This document shows, piece by piece, positions 8,905 to 16,056 of a stretch of 64,000 nucleotides of DNA (positions are counted from its first letter, which is position 1; each line of letters opens with the position of its first letter). A program made the translations under genes and the position numbers. The DNA lies in NCBI GenBank assembly GCA_965198655.1, contig OZ240668.1, positions 3,286,001 through 3,350,000 of the forward strand, read 5' to 3'. This DNA is from Lichenicola sp965198655. Its GTDB lineage: Bacteria; Pseudomonadota; Alphaproteobacteria; Acetobacterales; Acetobacteraceae. The notes under the pieces are model-generated. The model did not search any database. It was not told the origin of the DNA and worked only from the letters and a program-made list of their open reading frames with translations.

Positions 8905-9563
8905 GCGGGCGGGTGGACGGCGCGGGTCCGCCGGGCAAGCATAGGGGCCGGCTGGTGCTGGGCGAGATCGCGTTGGGGGTCGGGCTGCCCTGGCTCGCCT
9001 ATGCCGGGCTGCGCCGCGCCGGGCTGGACCAGTCGGCGGCGCTGCTTTGGAGCACGCCGGTGCCGATCGCGGTGGCGTTGAACGGGTTCCGCCGTCGCGG
9101 CAGCGCGGACAGCGTCGGCCTGCTGGTGATCGCCGTCACGCTGCTCAGCCTCCTGCTGACCTGGATCTCCGGCTCCTCCTTCTTCGCCCTGGTGCGGGCC
9201 TCGTTCGTGACGCTCGGGATCGGCGTGCTGTTCCTCCTGTCGCTGGCGCTGGAGCGGCCGGCCTTGTTCTTCCTCGCCCGCGACACCGTCACCGGCACCA
9301 GGGCCGAAGCGTCGGAGTTCGCGCGGAAATGGGAGTCGCCGCGGTTCCGCCGCTCCATGCGCCGCCTGACGCTGGTCTGGGCCGGCTTCCTGATCGGCGA
9401 AGGGTTGCTGCGGGTGGCGATCGCCGCGATCTGGCCGATCCCGGCCCTGATCGCGGCGACCCAACTGGTCTGGGTGGTGGCGCCGGCGCTGCTGGTCGGC
9501 TGGAGCGTGCGGGCCGGACGGCGCTGGTCAGGCTTGACGGACGAGGTCGACGCGGCGCGGTGA
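8901..9563 (+). CDS. VC0807-like integral membrane protein
   Basis: 220 residues with about five or six hydrophobic segments and a cytoplasmic loop near residues 130-155. The pattern LWSTPVPIAVALNGFRRRGSAD followed by VGLLVIAVTLLSLLLTWISG resembles the VC0807/intracellular-septation-A-like family of unknown function. It overlaps the oxygenase stop by four bases (ATGA), so it is translationally coupled within the operon. A transport or membrane-partner role for a hydrophobic substrate or product is possible but only inferred from the neighbours. Confidence 0.8.
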   Translation: MSGRVDGAGPPGKHRGRLVLGEIALGVGLPWLAYAGLRRAGLDQSAALLWSTPVPIAVALNGFRRRGSADSVGLLVIAVTLLSLLLTWISGSSFFALVRASFVTLGIGVLFLLSLALERPALFFLARDTVTGTRAEASEFARKWESPRFRRSMRRLTLVWAGFLIGEGLLRVAIAAIWPIPALIAATQLVWVVAPALLVGWSVRAGRRWSGLTDEVDAAR

Positions 9564-9618
9564 CTTGGCGTCCGCGCCGAATCCTGATCCTGTCGATGCA
9601 GCCCCGGAAAATCCCGTC

Positions 9619-11106
9619 ATGCCCGATCATGGTCCCGCACACCCGTCGAACCACGACGACCTGTCCGCCGCTTCGGAACCCGGCCTGCACCGCCTGCTCG
9701 ACCGGCAGCGCGCGGCGGCCCTGGCCGCCCCGCCGCCCGACGCGGCGCAGCGACGCGCCGCGCTGCGCCGGCTGGACGCGCTGCTGCACGAGGAGGGTGA
9801 CCGGCTGCATGCGGCGGTGTCGGCCGATTTCGGGCATCGGGCCTATCCGGAGACCGTGCTGGCCGAGCTGGTGCCGCTGCGGGCGGCGATCCGCTTCGCG
9901 CTGCGCCATCTCGGCCACTGGATGCGCCCGCGTCGGCGGCGGGTGGGGTTGTCGTTCCAGCCGGGACAGGCCTGGGTAGTGCACCAGCCGCTCGGCTGCG
10001 TCGGCATCGTGTCGCCCTGGAACTACCCGCTGTTCCTGTCGATCGGGCCGTTGATCGACGCGCTCGCCGCAGGCAACCGGGTGATGCTGAAGCCATCCGA
10101 GCTGACGCCACGTACCTCCACCCTGCTCGGGCGGCTGCTGGCCACCCGCTTCGAGCCGGAGCAGGTCGCGGTGGTGACCGGCGGCCCGGAGGTGGCGCAG
10201 GCGTTCTGCGCCCTGCCGTTCGACCACCTGCTGTTCACCGGCTCGACCGCGATCGGCCGTGCGGTGATGCGGGCGGCGGCGGAAACCCTCACCCCGGTCA
10301 CGCTGGAGCTCGGCGGCAAGAGCCCGGTGATCGTCGCCCCGGACGCCGACCCGGCACGCACCGCGCGCAGCCTGATGATCGGCAAGCTGTTCAACGCCGG
10401 CCAGACCTGCATCGCCCCGGACTACGCGCTGGTGCCGCAGGACCGGCTGCCCGCGTTCACCGAGGCGCTGCTGGCCGAGGCGGCGCGGCTGTATCCGCAG
10501 GTCGCGGACAACCCCGACTACACCTGCATCATCTCGGAGCGCCACCTCGACCGCCTCCATCGCCTGGTGGACGAGGCGGCGGAGCGCGGGGCAGCGGTGC
10601 TGCGCGACCCGGGGCACCAGGCGGAGGCCGACCGGCCACGGCGCTCGGGGCGCATGGTGCCGACCCTGCTGCTGGGCGCGCAGGAGGACAGCGAGGCGAT
10701 GCGGGACGAGATCTTCGGCCCAGTGCTGCCGGTGCTGGGCTACCGCACGCTCGACGAGGCGATCGCCTTCGTCAACCGGCGGCCGAGTCCGCTCGCCCTC
10801 TACTGCTACACCGACGATCGCGACACCGAGCGGCACGTGCTGCGGCACACCCTGTCCGGGGGCGTGACGGTCAACGGCACCATCCTGCACTGCGCCCAGC
10901 CCGACCTGCCGTTCGGCGGCGTCGGGCCGAGCGGCACCGGCGCCTATCACGGCGAGGCCGGGTTCCTGCGCTTCTCGCACGCGCGCGGGATCTACCGTCC
11001 CGGCCGGATCAGCGGCTTCACCACCCTGGCGCCGCCGCACGGCCGGCTGTCCGCCCGGCTGCTGCCGCTCATGCTCGGCCGGCGCAGGAGCAGCCCGCCT
11101 GTCTGA
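9619..11106 (+). CDS. Coniferyl-aldehyde-type aldehyde dehydrogenase
   Basis: About 495 residues from ATG 9619; a TTG at 9565, two bases past the previous stop, would add 18 and cannot be excluded. It is an NAD(P)-dependent enzyme oxidising aldehydes to acids. Visible family features are the cofactor motif SPWNYPLFLSIGP, FTGSTAIG, the glutamate in LELGGKSP, the nucleophile cysteine in NAGQTCIAPDY and the C-terminal LPFGGVGPSGTGAYHG. The overall form matches coniferyl aldehyde dehydrogenases (CalB group). It is the last gene of the TetR-controlled operon and would consume aldehydes released by the upstream oxygenase. A palindromic repeat follows the stop. Confidence 0.88.
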   Translation: MPDHGPAHPSNHDDLSAASEPGLHRLLDRQRAAALAAPPPDAAQRRAALRRLDALLHEEGDRLHAAVSADFGHRAYPETVLAELVPLRAAIRFALRHLGHWMRPRRRRVGLSFQPGQAWVVHQPLGCVGIVSPWNYPLFLSIGPLIDALAAGNRVMLKPSELTPRTSTLLGRLLATRFEPEQVAVVTGGPEVAQAFCALPFDHLLFTGSTAIGRAVMRAAAETLTPVTLELGGKSPVIVAPDADPARTARSLMIGKLFNAGQTCIAPDYALVPQDRLPAFTEALLAEAARLYPQVADNPDYTCIISERHLDRLHRLVDEAAERGAAVLRDPGHQAEADRPRRSGRMVPTLLLGAQEDSEAMRDEIFGPVLPVLGYRTLDEAIAFVNRRPSPLALYCYTDDRDTERHVLRHTLSGGVTVNGTILHCAQPDLPFGGVGPSGTGAYHGEAGFLRFSHARGIYRPGRISGFTTLAPPHGRLSARLLPLMLGRRRSSPPV

Positions 11107-11130
11107 GGCTGCCAAGGGGTTGTGTTCAGC

Positions 11131-11259
11131 AAGCAAGGCCAGGACTCCGCCCTGGAACCGCTGGGGCCTCGGCCCCAGACCCCATTTGCTTTAAGAGTCG
11201 GGTTTGAAGGGTTCCGTCCTTCATGGGGTCCAGGGGCGACGCCCCTGGCCTTCGCCGTT
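11131..11259. repeat. Dispersed palindromic repeat, copy 1
   Basis: About 129 bases made of back-to-back hairpins: CCAGG/CCTGG near 11139, the perfect CTGGGGCC-TC-GGCCCCAG at 11161-11178, GAAGG/CCTTC near 11207, and CCAGGGGCG-AC-GCCCCTGG at 11230-11248. The reverse complement of nearly the whole unit occurs at 19241-19369, with single-base differences that mostly keep the stems paired. It follows the operon end and could act as a terminator, but its size and recurrence mark it as a dispersed element. Confidence 0.85.
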
Positions 11260-11383
11260 CACTGGAGGCTTCAAACGAACCCTGAAAGCATGATCGTCCG
11301 ATCACGCTCGCTTCGATTCGGTGAAGATCAGCTTCATCAGGCAGTTGGAACCGCGAAAACGGGTCAACCTGCCTGATGCCGAC

Positions 11384-11860
11384 CTACTCCTTGTCGGCCG
11401 GAGCCTTGCGCCGCCGGCCGGGCCGGGCAGGCTCGGGAGCGGCTTCCTCGGCGGCGGGACGGCCGCCATCCTTGCGCCCGAGGCCGATCTGGCGCGCGAG
11501 CGCCGAGCGTCGCTCGGCGTAGTTCGGCGCCACCATCGGGTAGTCCGGAGGCAGGCCCCAGCGCTCGCGATAGGCTTCCGGCGTCATGTTGTAGGCGCTC
11601 TGCAGGTGCCGCTTCAGCATCTTCAGCTTCTTGCCGTCCTCCAGGCACACGATGTAGTCCGGGAACACCGAGCGCTTGACCGGAACCGCCGGCTGCAGCT
11701 TCTCCGGCTCCGGCGTCGCCTGCCCCGCGTTGGCCAGGGCCTGGTGCACCTGGCGGATCAACGCCGACAGATCCTCCGACGCCACCGTATTATTGGAGAC
11801 ATGGGCAGAAACGATCTGCGCCGTCAGAGCCAGTATTGCCTGACCGTCTTCTTCTGCCAT
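11384..11860 (-). CDS. MucR/Ros-family transcriptional regulator with reduced zinc site
   Basis: 158 residues from ATG 11860. MucR proteins are alphaproteobacterial H-NS-like silencers that control polysaccharide, motility and cell-cycle genes. The N-terminal part (IVSAHVSNNTV and LSALIRQVHQAL) is the oligomerisation region, and the DNA-binding domain spans about residues 60-120 with SVFPDYIVCLEDGKKLKMLK and the following MTPEAYRERWGLPPDYPMVA. Of the Ros zinc ligands only the first Cys and first His remain: the second Cys is Asp and the second His is Ala (HLQSAY). Low-zinc or zinc-free relatives are known in rhizobia. The C-terminal tail is basic and Pro/Ala-rich. Confidence 0.92.
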   Translation of the reverse strand: MAEEDGQAILALTAQIVSAHVSNNTVASEDLSALIRQVHQALANAGQATPEPEKLQPAVPVKRSVFPDYIVCLEDGKKLKMLKRHLQSAYNMTPEAYRERWGLPPDYPMVAPNYAERRSALARQIGLGRKDGGRPAAEEAAPEPARPGRRRKAPADKE

Positions 11861-11958
11861 CGGGTGTTCCAGCCGTTTCCGTTGCTGGTCTTCTACAGCA
11901 GGATGCGGACCACGGAAATGGTCATCACGTTCATGCGGGCCATGTTGCAGGCTGTCTC

Positions 11959-12207
11959 TCAAGGACTGCCGAACCGAGCTGTTCCATCCCCTACCGCGGA
12001 GGCGGAGCCGGCCGGCCCGGTATCGGCGGGGCCGACGGTGGTCGCCGTCGGTTCGAACGCCGGCAGCGGGGCGCGTGCCAGCGAGCCGGCGCTGGCCGCG
12101 GGCGCCGGCTCGCCGAGGCCGGCGCAGCCCGACAAGCAGAGGCCGACGAACAAGGGGGTGATGAACAAGGAAGACGAGCGCGCGAGGCGGGCGGTAGGCA
12201 GCGACAC
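11959..12207 (-). CDS. Small predicted lipoprotein
   Basis: 82 residues from a GTG at 12207 with a good ribosome site (AGGAG, seven bases upstream). The N-terminus is basic then hydrophobic and ends in the lipobox LSGC, so the mature protein would be lipid-anchored at that Cys (about residue 28). The remaining 55 residues are low-complexity Ala/Pro/Gly/Thr and show no domain. Longer start choices lack a signal-peptide shape. Function unknown; it heads a group of five small envelope genes on this strand. Confidence 0.6.
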   Translation of the reverse strand: MSLPTARLARSSSLFITPLFVGLCLSGCAGLGEPAPAASAGSLARAPLPAFEPTATTVGPADTGPAGSASAVGDGTARFGSP

Positions 12208-12296
12208 GATGTTTCTCCTGGACGGCGACAGCCGGTGGGCAAGGACGGGCTCGATCCGGGCGCTGCACACGCGCCAGGCAGGCGCCTACGACGCGC

Positions 12297-12428
12297 TCAC
12301 CCGTACAGCGCCGCCAGCCCGAGCCTGAAGATGCCCAGGATGATCAGCACCAGGACCAGCGCGATCGCCCCGGCGACCAGCTTGTCCCGAGTCGAGAACC
12401 GCTCCTCCTCGCCGGATGGCTCAGCCAT
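12297..12428 (-). CDS. 43-residue single-span membrane protein
   Basis: A very small ORF: acidic N-terminus (MAEPSGEEERFSTRDK) then one strongly hydrophobic segment VAGAIALVLVLIILGIF ending near the C-terminus. Its ATG at 12428 overlaps the end of the 67-residue gene by eight bases, suggesting translational coupling. The length and layout are typical of small inner-membrane proteins. No function can be assigned. Confidence 0.5.
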   Translation of the reverse strand: MAEPSGEEERFSTRDKLVAGAIALVLVLIILGIFRLGLAALYG

Positions 12429-12624
12429 GCCATGAGCTCCCGTGCCAGTCGATCACGTGCCAGTAGCCCAACAGCATGCGGCAGTTGGCGAGCGTGATCA
12501 GGACCAGCAGCACCGCGACGGCCACGAACACGATCCGGTCGCGCGCGGTGAGCGGGCGCTCGGGCTCCTCGTGCCGACGCGGCGGATCGCGTTCCGGCGG
12601 GACCCGCAGGCTGTCGAACGGCAT
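12421..12624 (-). CDS. 67-residue single-span membrane protein
   Basis: Starts at ATG 12624 with a charged, Pro/Arg-rich cytoplasmic stretch of about 30 residues, then one transmembrane helix (IVFVAVAVLLVLITLANC) and a short Trp/His-rich tail. Its stop overlaps the start of the 43-residue membrane protein, so the two are probably made together. No recognised family; confidence rests on the sharp hydrophobic segment and gene overlap. Confidence 0.5.
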   Translation of the reverse strand: MPFDSLRVPPERDPPRRHEEPERPLTARDRIVFVAVAVLLVLITLANCRMLLGYWHVIDWHGSSWHG

Positions 12625-12647
12625 CGGGGGCTTCCCGCGCCCGACGC

Positions 12648-12932
12648 TCAGGTGCCGGATTTGGGCGGCGCCGCCAGGGTCGGCGCGATCGTGCAGGCCT
12701 GGCCGGCAGGCACCGGCAGGCTGCCGGTTTGTCCGGCGTTGACCGGATCGGGAAAGCTCAGCGTGGCGCCGTTGCCGCCCGGTGCCGACATCACGGTGAC
12801 GCTCGCGGCACCCGCCAGGCTCAGGCTGCCGTTGCAGGTCACCGTCAGGGTCGGCGTGCCGGGATCGGAATGGCCGCCGCATCCGGCCACCAGCAGCGGC
12901 GACAAGGAAAGCCCGAGCCGAACGAGCCGCAT
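12648..12932 (-). CDS. Small predicted lipoprotein
   Basis: 94 residues. The signal MRLVRLGLSLSPLLVAGC ends in a lipobox (LVAGC, lipidated Cys18), followed by GGHSDPGTP and an Ala/Gly/Thr/Val-rich region likely to be beta-stranded, with two further cysteines (in TVTCNGS and QACTIAP) that could form a disulfide. It lies 23 bases upstream of the 67-residue membrane protein on the same strand. Function unknown. Confidence 0.65.
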   Translation of the reverse strand: MRLVRLGLSLSPLLVAGCGGHSDPGTPTLTVTCNGSLSLAGAASVTVMSAPGGNGATLSFPDPVNAGQTGSLPVPAGQACTIAPTLAAPPKSGT

Positions 12933-13029
12933 GGGTTGCTTCTCCGGATGGACCGGGCGCGCGCGACGCCGCCGGATCCGAGGCGGTTGCCTAACGGAGC
13001 GTCCCCGCCCTGTCCAGCCGCGACCCCGT

Positions 13030-13320
13030 CTACCAGCCGCGATAGCTTCTGTTGCGGTTCCACATGTAGAACCCGCCGATCACCAGCACCGCCAGCAGCA
13101 CCATCTCGCCGAGGCTGAGATGGCTCAGCAGCCGGAAGATGACGCCATAGATCAGGCCGTGGATGATCGACGAGACCACCATGTGGCCGATCCAGCTCCC
13201 GCCGCCGCCGAAGCCGTGGTGGTAGCCGTAGCCCGAGGGCGCATAGCCGTAGGCGTGACGCCAGGCGACGGCCAGCAGCGGGTGCGGGCCGGGCGTGCTG
13301 TTGCCGAGGAGGCTGCGCAT
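13030..13320 (-). CDS. 96-residue membrane protein
   Basis: A small protein with an N-terminal Gly/Tyr/His-rich part (HAYGYAPSGYGYHHGFGGGG) and two hydrophobic segments, WIGHMVVSSIIHGLIYGVIF and LGEMVLLAVLVIGGFYMW, ending in a basic NRNRSYRGW. The layout resembles small cyanide-insensitive or bacteriocin-like membrane proteins only superficially; no family is recognised. It is part of the minus-strand run of small envelope genes between mscS and mucR. Confidence 0.6.
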   Translation of the reverse strand: MRSLLGNSTPGPHPLLAVAWRHAYGYAPSGYGYHHGFGGGGSWIGHMVVSSIIHGLIYGVIFRLLSHLSLGEMVLLAVLVIGGFYMWNRNRSYRGW

Positions 13321-13431
13321 GATGATGAAAGGGGCTCCGTGCCGCTCGCTGGTTCCGGATGCGTCGGCGACGGACGATATTGGACCGCGGAGGCCGACCT
13401 TTCAACGGGTTCCGTTCGGAATGGCCCGGGA

Positions 13432-14907
13432 TCAACTGGCGAGCACGTGCAGGAAGTTGCGCAGCCGGCCGAGGAACATGTCCGGACGCTCCGGCTCTAC
13501 GTCCTCATGCGCGACGTCGCGTCGCAGCGCGTCCTGGCCCCGCTTGGCCAGCGCTTCCAGCGCGGTCGCCATCTCCGGCTTCTGCCTGATCGCCGTCGCG
13601 ATGTCGCTCCTGCCGATCCGGTAGGTCTGCAGCTTCGTGGTCGCGGTGGCGGTGGCGGTGTAGGGCTGCCCGGTGATCAGGCCGATGGCGCCGATGGTCT
13701 CGCCCGGCCCCATGCGGTGGACCAGCTCCACGTGGCCTGCGCGCTGCACCGTGATGTCGGCGGCGCCGGAGGCGATCAGGAACATCGCGTCCGGCATGTC
13801 GCCCTGCCGGATCAGCGTCTCGTTCGGTCGCAGCCAGGACGGCGAGAAGTAGCCGGCCAGGCGCTCGCGGTCGTCGGCGTCGATCACCCCGAACAGGTCG
13901 GAGCCCTCCAGCAGCGCGCTCAGGGTGGGCGCAGGCAGGGCCGGGAGCGTTGCCAGGCCGGGAACCGCCAGCGCGATCCCGTCATGGCGCAGATGCCGGT
14001 GCACCTGCCCTAGCAGCTCGGTCCGCGCCGCGTCCAGGACCGCGCTCGAGTCGATCGAGAAGTCGATCTCGTAACGGCCGCCATCGCCGGCGAGTGCGAC
14101 GCAGGCGATGGCGGGTGCCGGCGTGGGCCGCATCGTGCGGCAGGTCCGGGTGGCGGCGGTCAGCACGGCGATGCAGCGCGCCGGCGCCACCGCGGCGTCG
14201 ACGTTCACCGCCACGGTGACGCTGCGCACGGTGGTCGGCGTGCTGCGGTTTACCAGCCTGGCCTTGGCGATCACGCTGTTCGGCACCACCGCGACGTTGC
14301 CGTCGCCGGTGGCGATCTGCGTCGAGCGCCAGCTCACCTGGATGACGTGGCCCTCGATCCCGCCTTCCACCCACAGCAGGTCGCCCGCCTTGTAGGGACG
14401 CTCCAGCCCCACCGCGATGCCGGAGAACACGTCGGACAGGGTGCTCTGCAGCGCCAGCCCGAGCACGATCGCGATCACGCCGGAGGTGGCGAGCAGGCCG
14501 CGTATCGGCACCGCGAAGGCGAAGTTGACGATCGCGAGCCCGGCGGCGACGGCCACGGCGCCCGCCAGCAGGTCGGACACGATGCGCGTTTCGCGCGGCC
14601 GGTTCTCCAGCACCACGAACAGCCGAAGCAGCCCGATCAGGGCGCCGGCGCCGGCGATCCACCAGCTCGCCTCCACCAACTGCGCCCAGAAGCGCTCGCT
14701 GGTCGGCAGGATGGCGAAGCGCGGCTGCAGCGGCGAGCCCAGGATCGCCTGCACCGCCAGGGTGAGCGCCACGAAGGCGCCGACCCGGGTCAGCAGCCGC
14801 GCCCAGAGCGGCCAGCGCCGGATCAGCCGCGGCACCACCAGGACCACCAGCAGCAGCGCCGTCGCCACCAGGAGCGGCCGGATCGGATGGGCGGCGTCGA
14901 TGCTCAT
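13432..14907 (-). CDS. MscS-type mechanosensitive channel with C-terminal cyclic-nucleotide-like domain
   Basis: 491 residues. Several N-terminal membrane spans (about residues 10-150) lead to the pore-lining helix GLLATSGVIAIVLGLALQST and the MscS beta-domain signature LSDVFSGIAVGLERPYKAGD, then the cytoplasmic cage. From about residue 330 a cNMP-binding-type beta-barrel follows (LFGVIDADDRERLAGYFSP ... GPGETIGAIGLITG). This is the layout of bacterial cyclic-nucleotide-gated MscS relatives, which open under osmotic stress or ligand. The phosphate-binding Arg expected after this loop is absent: Tyr-Thr stands where Arg-Thr/Ala is usual. So canonical cAMP binding is doubtful. Confidence 0.9.
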   Translation of the reverse strand: MSIDAAHPIRPLLVATALLLVVLVVPRLIRRWPLWARLLTRVGAFVALTLAVQAILGSPLQPRFAILPTSERFWAQLVEASWWIAGAGALIGLLRLFVVLENRPRETRIVSDLLAGAVAVAAGLAIVNFAFAVPIRGLLATSGVIAIVLGLALQSTLSDVFSGIAVGLERPYKAGDLLWVEGGIEGHVIQVSWRSTQIATGDGNVAVVPNSVIAKARLVNRSTPTTVRSVTVAVNVDAAVAPARCIAVLTAATRTCRTMRPTPAPAIACVALAGDGGRYEIDFSIDSSAVLDAARTELLGQVHRHLRHDGIALAVPGLATLPALPAPTLSALLEGSDLFGVIDADDRERLAGYFSPSWLRPNETLIRQGDMPDAMFLIASGAADITVQRAGHVELVHRMGPGETIGAIGLITGQPYTATATATTKLQTYRIGRSDIATAIRQKPEMATALEALAKRGQDALRRDVAHEDVEPERPDMFLGRLRNFLHVLAS

Positions 14908-15300
14908 GCGCTGTTCTTCCCGCCGGTCGCCGTGCCGGGTCGTCCGGTCGAGCCGGGAGCCGGTGCTGCGCGATACTGGCCCAGGCCCCCGCCTTCGGCC
15001 ATCAGACGGGACAAGCCCGCATCGCCGTCGACCGCCCGCGGTCCGGCCGGATCGTCCTCGCGTGCGGATGATCGATGGTCCGCCGGACGGATGTGCTAGA
15101 AGAACAGGACGCTATGGCGGCGACCGCCCGGAGAAGAGGGACGCGCGTAACCTTTCGCGTCGTGGGGACGAAGACAAACGAATGCGCCCAGCCTGTTCGT
15201 TCAACCGCCGCGGGATCGCCGTGCATCGTTCGTCCACCAGCCGCCGTGCCGACCTTCCGCATCCCGCCGTTCCGTCGCGCCCGGCGCCCGGCGCCGACCG
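14908..15300. other. Intergenic region between divergent mscS and transferase operon
   Basis: About 390 bases separating the mscS start from the DUF2064 gene. I see no convincing gene: frames on both strands lack ribosome sites and have the Arg/Pro-rich composition of out-of-frame GC-rich DNA. It must hold the promoters of both flanking units, but no clear -35/-10 pair or operator stands out. Confidence 0.4.
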
Positions 15301-16056
15301 GTGCTACGGGCGCTGACCGTGGACCGGTCCACGCGCTGCGCCGTCGCGGTGATGGCGAAGGTGCCGCAGGCCGGCCGGTCCAAGACCCGGCTGGTGCCGA
15401 CGGTTCCACCCGAGACCGCGGCCGCCCTGAGTGCGGCGTTCCTGCGCGACACCACCGAGAACATCGCCCTGGCGGCGCAGGGCGCCCCCCTCGACGGCCA
15501 CGTCGCCTATGCGCCGGCCGGGCTCGAAGGCTTGTTCGACGGCCACCTCGCGGAAGGAACCGCCCTGCTGCTGGCGGACGGCAGCGGGACCATGCCGGAG
15601 GCGGTCCGCGGCTTCGGCCGCTGCCTGCTGCACGCGACCAGGACGCTGCTGGAGGACGGCTACGGCGCCGCCTGCGTGCTCAACTCCGACGGCCCGACCC
15701 TGCCCACCGCCGTCCTGGTCCAGGCGGCGGCGCTGCTGGCACGGCCGGGCGACCGTGCGGTGCTGGGGGCGTCGGAGGATGGCGGCTACTACCTGCTCGG
15801 CTTGAAGCGGGCGCACGCCTTCATGTTCGCGGGCATCGACTGGAGCACCGCGGCGGTGGCGGCGCAGACGCGGGACCGCGCGCGGTCCGCCGGGCTGGAG
15901 CTGGCCGAGCTGCCGCCCTGGTTCGACGTCGACGACCGCGCCTCGCTGTTCCACCTGCTGCACGCGCTCGACCACGGCGATGGCGGCTACGCGGCACCGG
16001 CGACCCGGGCGGCGATCGATCGGCTCGGCGTGCGCGCCCTGCTCGGCTCGCCATGA
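15301..16056 (+). CDS. DUF2064 / TIGR04282-type nucleotidyl- or glycosyl-transferase-like protein
   Basis: About 251 residues from GTG 15301; an in-frame GTG at 15319 (VDRSTRCAV) is equally possible. The fold is GT-A-like: AVMAKVPQAGRSKTRLVP near residue 15-32 resembles the nucleotide-binding loop of cofactor guanylyltransferases, and LNSDGPTLP plus LGASEDGGYYLLGL are the signature of the rSAM-associated DUF2064 group. It opens a four-gene operon and its stop overlaps the next start by four bases. In other bacteria such genes also sit beside radical SAM and GT2 genes; the acceptor is unknown. Confidence 0.85.
   Translation: MLRALTVDRSTRCAVAVMAKVPQAGRSKTRLVPTVPPETAAALSAAFLRDTTENIALAAQGAPLDGHVAYAPAGLEGLFDGHLAEGTALLLADGSGTMPEAVRGFGRCLLHATRTLLEDGYGAACVLNSDGPTLPTAVLVQAAALLARPGDRAVLGASEDGGYYLLGLKRAHAFMFAGIDWSTAAVAAQTRDRARSAGLELAELPPWFDVDDRASLFHLLHALDHGDGGYAAPATRAAIDRLGVRALLGSP

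Noticed and set aside
11122..11376. ORF through palindromic repeat copy 1
   Set aside because: Reads straight through the hairpins with no ribosome site; the region is explained by the repeat.
15002..15464. Minus-strand ORFs between mscS and the DUF2064 gene
   Set aside because: Arg/Pro/Thr-rich, no ribosome site, overlap the start of a supported gene; typical GC-rich shadows.
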